Assembly: GCA_029256575.1 (NCBI GenBank)
Contig: JAQSXR010000027.1
Span: forward strand, 1-51,138
DNA from: Clostridiales bacterium
Lineage (GTDB): Bacteria > Bacillota > Clostridia > Lachnospirales > JAQSXR01
Direction: 5' to 3'
DNA: 51,138 bases
In this document: one piece after another, positions 17,002 to 26,760 of the stretch
Position numbering within the stretch: the first letter of the stretch is position 1
How the letters are laid out: each line of letters opens with the position of its first letter
Translations under genes and position numbers: made by a program
Notes under the pieces: model-generated
What the model saw: only the letters and a program-made list of their open reading frames with translations
The model's database searches: none
Told to the model about the DNA's origin: nothing

Positions 17002-19424
17002 AATATTAACCTCTTCGAAAAGTCAATTAACTTTTGGCGATCAAACTTGCCATTATCCATAAATTCATCTCCATTTTGAATATAAATGTAGCCACCAAAT
17101 TCTTCTCCACAAAATTTTGCAGAATCCGCATACCTTAAGTTATATGTAAAAAAAGTCATTTTGCTATATAATTCAGACAACCTAATCCTTTTCTCTGCAT
17201 AACCTAAAACATTATTACTACATAGCTCCTTGTATTCTAGCCACAAAGAATTTCCATCTATAATTTCACCATTATTGCGATGTAGTTTATATCCTAAATA
17301 CAATTGATAATTGGGCTCCATTAACGACATCGTATTTTCAATCTCTCTAAAGTTCAAATTCCTGCAATTATTATAGACCGTCTCGATGTTCTGTCCGTTT
17401 TTCTGACTTCTAAATAGACGAATATCTTCTATTACTAATTCATATAGCTTTCTAAACTCTTTATTTACAAATAGGTCTGCATACTCTTTTTTATCAATTG
17501 AATACTTTAAACGAACATCTAAAGTTCCATTTTTTTGATAAACTTCTTTCGCATCATCATGATGAAAAAAGAAGATCTTACTTCCACTCTTCCTACAAGA
17601 TCGATTTATTCTACCAACAAATTGTTCTTCAGAATCTGGAATTGATGTATCTTTAAACCCTATATCCATATCAATATCGACCCCAGCTTCTATTACTTGT
17701 GTAGCTATTAAAATAATGTTTGTAGCAGTTTTTATCTCAAGCAATACTTTTTCCCTTGTATCTATATTGTCATCACCCGTTAATTCAATTACCTTAGCTT
17801 CACCACAATCTAAAGTAATTATATAATTATAGAATTTTCTTGCCGTGCTTTTTTTTATAAATTCTATTAATACTTTGCTGCCTCTAAATAGTAGAACTTT
17901 TTCTGCAATTTCTTCTAAACTATATTTTCGATCCATTAAACTAAAATCAACTTCGACCCTGTTTTTAAAAAAATAATTTTTGAAATAGTAATCAGTATTT
18001 TTTATCAAGTTTACAACATCTAATTGATTATTTTTATCTATAAGCATATTTAATTTAGGAAGCGTTGCAGACATAATAATGACCTTTATATTAAGTAATT
18101 TTGCATAATTACGTAGTAAAATAATCAACTCCGACCATATCCCTATTCGATAGCTTTGGATCTCATCCATAATAATTACACTATTACAGAATTGAAATAG
18201 ACTAAATACCTGTTCCCTTGTTGTACCAAATAGCGTGTTGAATAAATTAACATGAGAAGTCACTACAATTGGATAATTCATAGCAATTCGGTTCATAAAT
18301 GCATCCTCATACTCCTCAGTTGCATTCTTTTTAATTGGCGTAAGAGAATTGATTACTGACATATAGGTTGGCTTAATATACTCTTCTAATGTTTCTCTTG
18401 TTTGCTCCACCAAAGTATTGAACGGAAATATGTAAAATACATTATTTAAATTCAACGAACTATTTAATAGTTTAAGAAAAAGATTGATTGAAGTATTTGT
18501 TTTCCCTGATCCAGTAGGTGCTTCTAAATAAAAAATATTCTTATCCATATTGTCCATTAATGTTTGTTCTGCTTCGAGAAACAATTCACTTCTTAATTGA
18601 TTAATATCATTTAGCTGCTGTGGTTTATCTTTCTTTCGATAATTATCGATATTTTGATATAAATCTGAAGATGTATAGTTTTTATAAATCTCATCAAATG
18701 GCATCGTACAACTCACTTCAACTGATTTACCACTTTTATATTCTGAAGTAGCATAAAAATCACATGCGGTAATTAATGAAAATAATAATCGTGCTAAAAC
18801 AAAGTAGGCCGCTTCATTTTTAATTTCACGTATTAATAGTTTCTTTGTACTAATGAATATAGGCTTTTTTAAATTAAGCTTTTCTTTATATGGTGAATTT
18901 TCCAACCATGCGCTTAACTTATTAGCAAAATCATCCGTATGGTCTAAATGGCAGTGGTGCCTGGATATGCAATATGCAAACGAAATTAAATAAGGAGCTC
19001 TTTTTAATGAGTTCTCATCCGAAAGCTCTTTCATATATTCATTTAAGTAAATATAGGATGACAATAATGAATGATCGCCCTCTCGATCAGCTCTTTCACT
19101 TTCCTCCTTAAATAACTTATTTTTCAATTTTTTATACTGATAAGTAGGATTAATTTTTCCTATGTCATGCATCAATACTGCATTCCGGAACATATTCCAA
19201 ATATAATCAAACTCATTTTTTTCACATCCACACTCACAAATTATACGATAAACGACTTCCTTGACCTTTTTATTCTTGTCTATCTTATCAAAATAAGTAA
19301 TGCAAAGCTTGGAATGTTCTTTGAGGGTCTCTACCTTTTTATCACTATTGTTTTTCTCATCAGGAATATGAGCTAAGTAGTTGCTATTTTCAAATATACT
19401 ATTTAGAAATTCATTCCTTATCAT
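16998..19424 (-). CDS. cas3: Cas3, HD nuclease-helicase
   Basis: An 808-residue Cas3 that degrades target DNA after recruitment by Cascade. The N-terminal HD nuclease is visible as LMHDIGKINPTYQ with later histidines in RHHCHLDHTDDF. The helicase part has Walker A EAPTGSGKT (about 300), DEAH-like IIMDEIQS, MSATLPK and motif VI region QFVGRINRSCRKSG. All motifs look intact. The start is ATG at 19422-19424 with GAGGAATAATA in front. It is separated from cas5 by 109 bases containing two hairpins but otherwise belongs to the cas operon. Confidence 0.97.
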   Translation of the reverse strand: MIRNEFLNSIFENSNYLAHIPDEKNNSDKKVETLKEHSKLCITYFDKIDKNKKVKEVVYRIICECGCEKNEFDYIWNMFRNAVLMHDIGKINPTYQYKKLKNKLFKEESERADREGDHSLLSSYIYLNEYMKELSDENSLKRAPYLISFAYCISRHHCHLDHTDDFANKLSAWLENSPYKEKLNLKKPIFISTKKLLIREIKNEAAYFVLARLLFSLITACDFYATSEYKSGKSVEVSCTMPFDEIYKNYTSSDLYQNIDNYRKKDKPQQLNDINQLRSELFLEAEQTLMDNMDKNIFYLEAPTGSGKTNTSINLFLKLLNSSLNLNNVFYIFPFNTLVEQTRETLEEYIKPTYMSVINSLTPIKKNATEEYEDAFMNRIAMNYPIVVTSHVNLFNTLFGTTREQVFSLFQFCNSVIIMDEIQSYRIGIWSELIILLRNYAKLLNIKVIIMSATLPKLNMLIDKNNQLDVVNLIKNTDYYFKNYFFKNRVEVDFSLMDRKYSLEEIAEKVLLFRGSKVLIEFIKKSTARKFYNYIITLDCGEAKVIELTGDDNIDTREKVLLEIKTATNIILIATQVIEAGVDIDMDIGFKDTSIPDSEEQFVGRINRSCRKSGSKIFFFHHDDAKEVYQKNGTLDVRLKYSIDKKEYADLFVNKEFRKLYELVIEDIRLFRSQKNGQNIETVYNNCRNLNFREIENTMSLMEPNYQLYLGYKLHRNNGEIIDGNSLWLEYKELCSNNVLGYAEKRIRLSELYSKMTFFTYNLRYADSAKFCGEEFGGYIYIQNGDEFMDNGKFDRQKLIDFSKRLIL

Positions 19425-19441
19425 TATTATTCCTCACATTT

Positions 19442-19522
19442 CTACAAACAATATGTTTTTGTAGCAAAATCAAATATAGAAAGGGCACCTCATAATCCTA
19501 TTAAAAGTCATGTGAGTTGCCC
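19442..19522 (-). promoter_or_regulatory. Tandem hairpins in the cas5-cas3 gap
   Basis: Two inverted repeats lie in the only sizeable gap of the cas operon. CTACAAA pairs with TTTGTAG (19442-19464), and GGGCACCTCA pairs with TGAGTTGCCC (19483-19522, one mismatch). They could attenuate, process or stabilise the transcript between the Cascade genes and cas3. Neither has a clean T-run, so full termination is unlikely. Confidence 0.45.
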
Positions 19523-19533
19523 ATGCAACACGT

Positions 19534-20283
19534 TTAACTAAAACAAAGCACTTTATCTTTATCCGAATATAGTGTTAACCCCGTTGAAGAAAACAGTTTA
19601 TAATTTGTAAATATAGAGCGCTTATATTGATAAAAGTTATGCTTTGAAGCCAACGTTACAGGTGACATTTCACGAAATAAAAATGGTAACTCATCCCCTG
19701 TTTCTGAGATATCATCCACTTGATCCAACTCCCCATAGAAGATTGAATCAATATGGTCAAATTCTCCTCCATGCAGTTCAAGCTTTTCGCAATTAGTGAT
19801 TATTGCTGGAAAATCATTTTTCCCTAAATATGGAACATATACGCACTTGCCTAAGAGAATATACTCTTGTAACTTGTTCCATACACTATTATCCGTATCT
19901 CCTTTTAACAAATACACCGTCCATGAAGGGTTCTCAAGCCATTGCTCTCTTACCATAAGATTCCCCCCCTCTTCCTTTGAAGCAAATCCAATACTATTAT
20001 TAAAATATTGAATTTTCTTTGAAAAGTAACCCCTTTTTGCATTGGGAATGATAGAAACTCTTAATAAATTCAATTTATCATAAAACTCAGGAAAATCAGA
20101 TGGATATTCTCCAAAAAGCTTATAACTTTTGTAGCCATCTAATCCAATAATTGCACCTATCATACCAAGTAAAGCGATTCTATGAATATTGTTATAAGTG
20201 AAATAGACTTTTTCATTCACATCTGGCTTTTTAAAAAATGCTGCTTTACCGGATATTGTAAACTTTAATGCAGTAACACTCAT
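19534..20283 (-). CDS. cas5: Cas5, Cascade subunit (type I-B)
   Basis: A 249-residue Cas5 of the I-B type. The opening VTALKFTISGKAAFFKKPD followed by a segment with IHRIALLGMIGAIIGLDGY is the typical RAMP first strand and the following helix with small residues. Cas5 caps the 5' handle of the crRNA in Cascade and contacts Cas8. It lies 19 bases after cas7 and 109 bases before cas3. Confidence 0.93.
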   Translation of the reverse strand: MSVTALKFTISGKAAFFKKPDVNEKVYFTYNNIHRIALLGMIGAIIGLDGYKSYKLFGEYPSDFPEFYDKLNLLRVSIIPNAKRGYFSKKIQYFNNSIGFASKEEGGNLMVREQWLENPSWTVYLLKGDTDNSVWNKLQEYILLGKCVYVPYLGKNDFPAIITNCEKLELHGGEFDHIDSIFYGELDQVDDISETGDELPFLFREMSPVTLASKHNFYQYKRSIFTNYKLFSSTGLTLYSDKDKVLCFS

Positions 20284-20302
20284 ACCCTTATACCTCTCTG
20301 CT

Positions 20303-21256
20303 CTAGTATAGTCTTCTTAACGAAGCCTTAAATTTATTACCCATTTCAATTATTGTTGTAACCGGATTGTAATAAATTTCTATACTTTCTATTTCATCAT
20401 TTTTACCCTCTAGCAATTCGCCCAGCTTAAGAAGTGATATTTTATTCATGTCATCACCAGTACCTTTTTCAAATACTACATAAGCATCAAGATTCGGCAA
20501 ATAAGCCTCGCATTCCTCCTTGCATATAACAAATAATGCAAACTCATTTTCACATCCTGCTTTACTGTTTGTATTAAATGCGGTTGCTGAAATGAGTGCT
20601 GCCTTTTTGAACAATTCATAAGCCTCTTCACTATATCCAGTAAAGTTCTCAATACCTAATTTTTCATAGTCTTTATAGTTGTTTGGATTTATAGAAAATG
20701 GATAGAAATAATGTGCTTCATCTGTTACAATTTTAGTTCCTAACGTTGAGGTTGTATTTCCTTCACTGCTATCGTTGGAGTTTCTATAAGGAGATAAAAT
20801 ATCCTGTGTATGTATATCTGCATCTTTGTATTTATTAAATCCTTGTCCTAATTGAACTGCTCCTGTTATACTAATATTTTGTTTCTTTACCGCAAATGTA
20901 GTTCCAAAATTCATAACATCCACTGCTGCAAATAAATTCTTTAGAACTGTTAATGAAGGCGTTTTTTCATTCACTTCTTCACCAAATATATATTCATACC
21001 GTTCTTCTAAGTCTCTAGGCTGAAACTTGTCCAATTCTTTTCCCTTTTTATCATTCGGAATAATATAAGATTTAATTGCTAACACTTTTTCTCCAGTGTT
21101 ATCCCACATTTTTTTCATCGGATATTTCAGTGCTTTATCGCTACCAAAAATCTCCCCATTAATAGTTGTTTTAGGACGATGTGAAAAATCAGCATTCCAA
21201 TTTGCCATTATACTTGATATCCCTATTACCCCATATACTCTTTTATTCCATTTCAT
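20303..21256 (-). CDS. cas7: Cas7, Cascade backbone (Csh2 type)
   Basis: A 317-residue Cas7. The start MKWNKRVYGVIGISSIMANW followed by NADFSHRPKTT and IFGSDKALKYPMKKMW are hallmarks of the Csh2/I-B Cas7 group. Cas7 polymerises along the crRNA spacer. The ATG at 21254-21256 is chosen since AGGAGG lies ten bases upstream, within the cas8b end. The longer frame overlaps cas8b without such a site. Five bases separate the cas8b stop and this ATG. Confidence 0.94.
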   Translation of the reverse strand: MKWNKRVYGVIGISSIMANWNADFSHRPKTTINGEIFGSDKALKYPMKKMWDNTGEKVLAIKSYIIPNDKKGKELDKFQPRDLEERYEYIFGEEVNEKTPSLTVLKNLFAAVDVMNFGTTFAVKKQNISITGAVQLGQGFNKYKDADIHTQDILSPYRNSNDSSEGNTTSTLGTKIVTDEAHYFYPFSINPNNYKDYEKLGIENFTGYSEEAYELFKKAALISATAFNTNSKAGCENEFALFVICKEECEAYLPNLDAYVVFEKGTGDDMNKISLLKLGELLEGKNDEIESIEIYYNPVTTIIEMGNKFKASLRRLY

Positions 21257-21261
21257 GTTTT

Positions 21262-22974
21262 TTATTCCTCCTCTTTGTTTATTGCTTTTGTATAGATAAG
21301 GCATGGCGAAGCTAGTCCTGCCATAAATGAATCACTATGTTCGCTAATATTCTCCTGTGGTTTGTAACCATTAACTGCTGCAAACATTTTGTCAAAACGT
21401 CCATTGGGATTTAGCTCAATATCATATCCATATTTCAAAAACAGTTGATCAAATATTAATTTAAATCTTCTACTGTTTCTTGCATTAATCAAATCATATG
21501 CAAGACGATATGTAGTTTTCTGTGCTTTTGATTTTGACAATAAGAAGTTTGCCAGTTGCCCTACCAAATAATAATAGGTCTCATCATTTTGGCAGTCTAA
21601 TCTTTCCACTTTTTTTATAATCAGATCATTTAATAATTTTTTATGAATATCTTTGACCATTTCCCCCATACCTTCTTTCCCTTCTATTTTCAAATAATCA
21701 AGCATTGAAAACCTCATATTTAGAGCTTCTATTGGTAACTTTGAAGAATTTACAAACATCAATTTAATCATTGTAGTTGAAATATTATCAAACAGTATAC
21801 GCATTGCGGTAATATCACCTTTTTTAAAATAAGTATAAACCGCATTTCTTGATAATAACAATAATTCTATTTGGTTACCCGTAAACCATTCCTTAGGTTT
21901 TATTGTATCTGTCGTAAAATAGTTCATTCTCATTTGACCTTTAAATAACATTTTATCAAACAATTCTTCTAAAGTTTTTAAATCGGTGATTTTTTTTGAT
22001 TCAAATCCTTCTGAGGACAAATAATTATGTAAATTAAAGTCAACCGTAGTTTGAATGCCAGGCACAAAATCATAATCATCAATCATCGCATATTTCCCTT
22101 TTTCTATATGAATAATATGTGCATCTGATTTATTTTTCACTCCTCTTTTTAATGTGTAACCTTCATGATCTTCGCATTCGAGGTAACCTGCAACTATTGA
22201 TTTTCCTTCTGCATCATACTGGTTTTGAAACCACAGAAACATTTCCGAAATGTTTAATGCTTGCTCAGTCGTAATGCGAAAAGGCACACCAAAATTCGTT
22301 GTTTTATGTTCAAGAAATGGTTTCTTAGCATTCAATCCCATATTGCTGTTTGATAGCCCATATGTCTCGCCATCCACCTCTTTATTATAAGTATTACTGT
22401 TAAATATCTTAGGTATCATATATCGTAAATACTCGGTTATATATTTCTCTTGTGACACATCTGCAAATAGTTTTACATACGTTACTGGCTTTAATTTGAC
22501 CTCTTTAATCAATTGATATGCTGTAGAAACAAATTCTATAAATCGATTTTCCCATTTATTCATAAGATCCATATCTGGTTTATCTAATTCATAAGGAACT
22601 AAAAGAGAACTACCTCCTTGATTTTTTAAAGTTGAAAAGAATCTATCAATCCCTACAATAATCTCAGTTTCTGAATTATTCTCATCTTCAGGTTTTGGTG
22701 ACTTGAAAAAAATTGAATACATGTTATTCGAATGAATTTGTTTTTTGGGATCAACCGGTTTATTCATATCTACAAGTATGCTTCTAAAATCCGCATTTCT
22801 AAACCATGTATATTCCATTGAGGACTGATCTGTATTTTTATCTACTTTCAAAAATTGATGATCACCGTTTTCGAATAATCTTATATATAGTCCTTCTTTT
22901 AATTTGTAGCTAGCTAGAGCAAGGTTATCTCCTTTCCCTATTGCTTGGTAGCTTTCAAGCATGTCTAATATCAT
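21262..22974 (-). CDS. cas8b: Cas8b, Cascade large subunit (Csh1 type)
   Basis: A 570-residue protein in the position of the large Cascade subunit, between cas6 and cas7. Its size, and phrases such as the opening MILDMLESYQAIGKG and KKPFLEHKTTNFGVPFRI, fit the Csh1/Cas8b group, which recognises the PAM and recruits Cas3. The ATG at 22972-22974 has GGGGGTGA just upstream, overlapping the cas6 stop. A GTG three codons earlier is the alternative. Large subunits diverge fast, so the assignment leans partly on gene order. Confidence 0.88.
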   Translation of the reverse strand: MILDMLESYQAIGKGDNLALASYKLKEGLYIRLFENGDHQFLKVDKNTDQSSMEYTWFRNADFRSILVDMNKPVDPKKQIHSNNMYSIFFKSPKPEDENNSETEIIVGIDRFFSTLKNQGGSSLLVPYELDKPDMDLMNKWENRFIEFVSTAYQLIKEVKLKPVTYVKLFADVSQEKYITEYLRYMIPKIFNSNTYNKEVDGETYGLSNSNMGLNAKKPFLEHKTTNFGVPFRITTEQALNISEMFLWFQNQYDAEGKSIVAGYLECEDHEGYTLKRGVKNKSDAHIIHIEKGKYAMIDDYDFVPGIQTTVDFNLHNYLSSEGFESKKITDLKTLEELFDKMLFKGQMRMNYFTTDTIKPKEWFTGNQIELLLLSRNAVYTYFKKGDITAMRILFDNISTTMIKLMFVNSSKLPIEALNMRFSMLDYLKIEGKEGMGEMVKDIHKKLLNDLIIKKVERLDCQNDETYYYLVGQLANFLLSKSKAQKTTYRLAYDLINARNSRRFKLIFDQLFLKYGYDIELNPNGRFDKMFAAVNGYKPQENISEHSDSFMAGLASPCLIYTKAINKEEE

Positions 22975-22979
22975 ATTGT

Positions 22980-23672
22980 TCACCCCCGATCCATAATAAA
23001 ATAACCCATTCCTACTGAGCCTTTTTCTAATCCTGATGCTAAAATAGTAAATGCAAGTTTTTGAGAATATTCATCTGATTTGCATGATATAATTATTTTG
23101 TTACCAATCAAACTTGTAGACTTGTAAGGGATTTTTATAGGTTTATAATTCAGTAGCTCAATGCTCTCAATAAAACCTTCTCCTTCCTCCTCTAATTCTC
23201 CAATGTAGCGTTTATATTTTTTTATTGCACAAGTATTGATACGCTCCATTAATAATTTAATTCCATCTTCCTTTGTCCAGTATCGTCCGGAATCTAGCGT
23301 GCACACAATAGGCGTTAAGGATTTCAGTTGTATAATTGGTTTTAACAGATAATTTGACATTTGGATCGCTAGCACTTTAATTACTGTATCATGAGACCTC
23401 TCCATATACTTCTTTAATTTAAGTATAAATTCTAAATTCAGACTTCTTAAATGCATAATATACACTCTTCCTGACTTATATATTTTGTCTTTCTCGATGG
23501 GAAATAGCGATGTGAAAACATATCCTTTTACAAATTTTTCTTGATGGTACTCTTTTAAACTTTCGTCTTGTAACATCACATGAGATATGAACTTAGATAA
23601 TGCTTGGTAGGATTTTTCATAAATAACATCCTCTTTTAACTGGATGCTAATTTTTAATTCAAAATATATCAT
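22980..23672 (-). CDS. cas6: Cas6, pre-crRNA endonuclease
   Basis: A 230-residue Cas6, first gene of the operon. The N-terminal RAMP strand (YFELKISIQLKEDVIYEKS) and the C-terminal glycine-rich loop (GLEKGSVGMGYF) are diagnostic. It cuts the long array transcript within each repeat, leaving the ATTGAAAC handle seen in the array. The ribosome binding site AGAAGGTGA precedes the ATG. Its stop lies inside the ribosome binding site of cas8b. Confidence 0.92.
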   Translation of the reverse strand: MIYFELKISIQLKEDVIYEKSYQALSKFISHVMLQDESLKEYHQEKFVKGYVFTSLFPIEKDKIYKSGRVYIMHLRSLNLEFILKLKKYMERSHDTVIKVLAIQMSNYLLKPIIQLKSLTPIVCTLDSGRYWTKEDGIKLLMERINTCAIKKYKRYIGELEEEGEGFIESIELLNYKPIKIPYKSTSLIGNKIIISCKSDEYSQKLAFTILASGLEKGSVGMGYFIMDRG

Positions 23673-24000
23673 ATTTCACCTTCTTTTTATTTTCATTAGT
23701 TTGTATTATAGAAAATGTGCTGATTTAAATTAAATGGCAAATTATGTAAATCTGTTTTAGTTTTAGTTTTCTACATTGTTATTGTCCGTAAAATACCTTC
23801 CCTTCTGATACTGCCTTCAAATTTTGTCATCTAGCTTACATTCTTAACATAGGATACTACTTTATATATCCCATAAAACGGACTCTAAATGATTCTACCA
23901 AATTAATACTTTCTACATTGATATCCATGAGTTCCCCTCCCTTGTAATCAATTTTTTCATCTCTAGCATTTTGAGTTTTATCTATGCTAAACTATGACTT
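23673..24000 (-). promoter_or_regulatory. Gene-free region with candidate cas operon promoter
   Basis: No reading frame is supported here. On the minus strand a consensus -10 box TATAAT (23705-23710) stands about 33 bases before the cas6 ATG, with only a weak -35 (TTTAAT 18 bases upstream). The promoter may need an activator or an extended element. The rest is AT-rich and featureless to my eye. Confidence 0.45.
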
Positions 24001-24630
24001 TTATTTCTTAATCTCTAACAGTAAATAATTAAATGCTCCATTTCTATCTGCTGATAATCTACTATACTCTTGCCAATTTAGATGATATTCATTTTCTAAA
24101 TATATTGGCTTTTCCCTGTTTTTAATAGTCCCTAAACTTGGATTTCCATTCCAATTCAATTCACCAGTCTTTTTATTTCCCTCGTGAATCCTAAAATTAT
24201 CACAAACACTTTCTCTAGAGTTACTTGGTTTGTACCAATATGATGGATCGTTTGAAAGAATAACTGCATATCCCTTTTCAAATTTATCTATTTTATTCTT
24301 TAAAATTTCAATTCGCTTAACATCAATCCAATAATCATATCTGCCTAAATCATGTGCTCCATGGGTCTTCAAATTATAAGATTCCATATCTGCTGTAACA
24401 TTTGTCTTTAGCGTTTTATATTTCAATTCTATAGGAAACCATTTTCTGTCGATTTCAACGAGTATATCCAAGTGCATATTAGGCAGTTCAGCTGGGCAAT
24501 ACTCTAATCGAATTTCAGCCTCAGGATACGCTTTTTGGATTTCCCAAGCTAATGCAAATTGAAAATCTGCTTCAGAATGGAAAATTGATCGACTTATTTT
24601 TAATGTATTCAAATGTTCGCTCAAGTTCAT
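24001..24630 (-). CDS. Putative PD-(D/E)XK nuclease, third gene of an unknown module
   Basis: A 209-residue soluble protein. The stretch FQFALAWEIQKAYPEAEIRL, then MHLDILVEIDRKWFPIELKYK, has the layout of a PD-(D/E)XK nuclease: a helix with Glu, then Asp at the start of a strand and E-x-K on the next (LDILV ... IELKYK). This fold is used by restriction enzymes and many defence effectors. No close family is recognised. It follows the two uncharacterised genes at 24711-26544 after 80 bases and ends 328 bases before cas6, all in the same direction. The ribosome binding site is poor. The nuclease call is an inference from motif layout. Confidence 0.55.
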   Translation of the reverse strand: MNLSEHLNTLKISRSIFHSEADFQFALAWEIQKAYPEAEIRLEYCPAELPNMHLDILVEIDRKWFPIELKYKTLKTNVTADMESYNLKTHGAHDLGRYDYWIDVKRIEILKNKIDKFEKGYAVILSNDPSYWYKPSNSRESVCDNFRIHEGNKKTGELNWNGNPSLGTIKNREKPIYLENEYHLNWQEYSRLSADRNGAFNYLLLEIKK

Positions 24631-24710
24631 TTTTGCACTTATTTACCTTCCATGTTCACTTATTTTTGTTACTAAATAATTTAGAAATAACAAGATACTT
24701 TTACCTATTT

Positions 24711-25982
24711 CTAATTTATTATATATACTGGTGAATCTTTGCTTATTTCATCAGCAGAAACCTTCAAATATTTCCATGTAGTGTCTAAGTATTCCTGAGC
24801 ATATTCAATCTTACCTAATTCCCGGTCATATGCAAGCCATTTTAAAGTTTTAAAACCATATTTAGCTGTTGCAACCCATGAAACATAATTTATCGAAAAA
24901 GGGTTTTTAGTTATAGAAATCTTTCCCACGTTTTCTGCAAAAAGCATTCCATTTGCTATAGTTATCATTACTGTCATAATAACAGGCATACTCATTCCAA
25001 TAAAATGATTAAAGTTATAGCCATCGTAATACATTTTTTTAGATAAATCAGCAACTGTATATTTTTTACCTTTGTATTCAACACAACCTTCTTGCACCAT
25101 TTGCAATAGTGGAGTTAGTGGGGCTGGTACACTAAGAATCATTCCTGTTTTACTTTTTGTACTTACGTCAGATAGAAAATGTCCAAAAACATTAACAATA
25201 GACTCAATAAATGATTTTCCTTCTGCTCCATCTACAGTTTGGACTATCCATCTTCCATATCCATCAATTGCTGTTAATTGTCCCTTCATTAAGTCCCTTA
25301 CACCAAATATGAAACCTAATATTGGATCATGCCCTAATGATATAAATCTATGATAAAGAGGGCATAACCCTAATACTTCCTGCGAGATTTTTGACGTACT
25401 TTGTGATATGTCATATGGAACTTTATACTTTTCTTCTAATTTACGAATTTTTTCGTTAGACAAAAGTTTATTCCATAAATCTTCAACACCCGAATTTAGT
25501 TTTCCAGGAACTACTTTTTTGCCATCTACCTTAGTCACCAAGTAATAGTCCATCAGCGCTGCCATTGTTCCAATTATTCCAGAAATAGCGTAGTCATATT
25601 TATCCAAGCTATATTGTTCAGTAAAATCTTTATAATAAGATTTCAATAGGTAATTAGCTTCTTTAATTTCTTTATCTGATGCAATTTCATAAAGTTCAGT
25701 ATCTAAATACCCATTCTTATGTGCTTGTCCTAATAAATCATTAAAGTTTTTTTCTGACTTTTTTTCGGTTTGAATTACTTCATCTATACCCTCGTAATTT
25801 ATTTCAATATATTCTGTATTTATACGTGTACCTATATTATTGAGACTTATAAATTCTTGAACTTTATTTTCAAACTTATCTATATCGTTTTTAGTTTGTA
25901 AAACACGATTATCTAAGGATTTTATTTTATCTCGCTGGTAACCTAACACATCTGTTTCTTTATTGAAAATATGTTTATCCAT
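24711..25982 (-). CDS. Uncharacterised 423-residue protein, second gene of the module
   Basis: An intact frame for a protein with an N-terminal coiled coil (about residues 15-55), an acidic middle, and a conserved-looking core. The core holds the segments YHRFISLGHDPILGFIFG, LTAIDGYGRW and FGHFLSDVSTKSKTG, then a hydrophobic helix near residues 340-362 (MSMPVIMTVMITIANGMLF). The scattered His and Asp residues in the core could bind metal or form a membrane-associated catalytic site. I do not recognise the family. Its ATG overlaps the end of the upstream glycine-rich protein gene by eight bases, so the two are translationally coupled. Confidence 0.65.
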   Translation of the reverse strand: MDKHIFNKETDVLGYQRDKIKSLDNRVLQTKNDIDKFENKVQEFISLNNIGTRINTEYIEINYEGIDEVIQTEKKSEKNFNDLLGQAHKNGYLDTELYEIASDKEIKEANYLLKSYYKDFTEQYSLDKYDYAISGIIGTMAALMDYYLVTKVDGKKVVPGKLNSGVEDLWNKLLSNEKIRKLEEKYKVPYDISQSTSKISQEVLGLCPLYHRFISLGHDPILGFIFGVRDLMKGQLTAIDGYGRWIVQTVDGAEGKSFIESIVNVFGHFLSDVSTKSKTGMILSVPAPLTPLLQMVQEGCVEYKGKKYTVADLSKKMYYDGYNFNHFIGMSMPVIMTVMITIANGMLFAENVGKISITKNPFSINYVSWVATAKYGFKTLKWLAYDRELGKIEYAQEYLDTTWKYLKVSADEISKDSPVYIIN

Positions 25983-26544
25983 TTATGTCTGTTTCCATAT
26001 CTTTTTTTACGCCCATTAGCATATCCATTGTTAACTTCAAATGATTCAACCTTTCTACAGATGACTCATTTTCTTTTTCAAGTCGAATCATTATCCTATC
26101 ATGTGAAAGCATAATTCTTTGAATAAGCATTTCTTTCTCTTGAATCAGTTTTTTACTTTTTATCTTACCGGCAATTGCGTATGCCCCACCACCTAGTACT
26201 ACAGCTGGTGCTGCTAACACTCCTATGCCTGCAACCATTCCTCCACCTATTACCGTGCCTGCAGCAGCTAACCCTGATGTTATTCCTGCTGCACTTAACC
26301 CTGCTACACTCCCTAATGCACTAAGCAGACCAACTCCCGCAATCCCGCCCGCTGCAAGACCAGCTCCTGCCATACCAATTCCAAACGCTTCTGATTTTAA
26401 TATGCTATCCATTATTTTACCTAAATCACCACTAACATCTGAAGTAATTCTGTTGTTATCCTCAAGTGTTTTCTCTGCTTCATTCAATAATTTATTTACT
26501 AAATCAAGAGAGTCGCTAATCTTAAAATTCATTTTTTTGCCCAT
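25975..26544 (-). CDS. Glycine/alanine-rich hydrophobic protein, first gene of the module
   Basis: A 189-residue protein in three parts: a polar helical N-terminus (about 1-60), a long Gly/Ala-rich hydrophobic block (about 60-130, with repeats of GAGLAAGGIAG type), and a charged coiled C-terminus (about 135-180). The central block resembles membrane-inserting or pore-forming segments. ATG at 26542-26544 is chosen for GGAGG nine bases upstream; a longer frame would begin inside the leader. It is coupled to the 423-residue gene. A membrane effector or scaffold is possible, but no function is established. Confidence 0.65.
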   Translation of the reverse strand: MGKKMNFKISDSLDLVNKLLNEAEKTLEDNNRITSDVSGDLGKIMDSILKSEAFGIGMAGAGLAAGGIAGVGLLSALGSVAGLSAAGITSGLAAAGTVIGGGMVAGIGVLAAPAVVLGGGAYAIAGKIKSKKLIQEKEMLIQRIMLSHDRIMIRLEKENESSVERLNHLKLTMDMLMGVKKDMETDING

Positions 26545-26760
26545 TTTATTAATCCTCCGTGTTTTAAATTTTAGTTTCAATTTCATAGTATCTTGAATAA
26601 TACATTCTATTCCCTTCTTTCATTTAGTGTATTGCTAACTACTTTCTAATATTAACATTCCACTTGTCCTATAAAACGTACATTCATTTCAAACATATTA
26701 ATTGAAAGACTTTATTGCATTTCTTATAATCTTTTATACACGATTACTTATCCTACCCCA

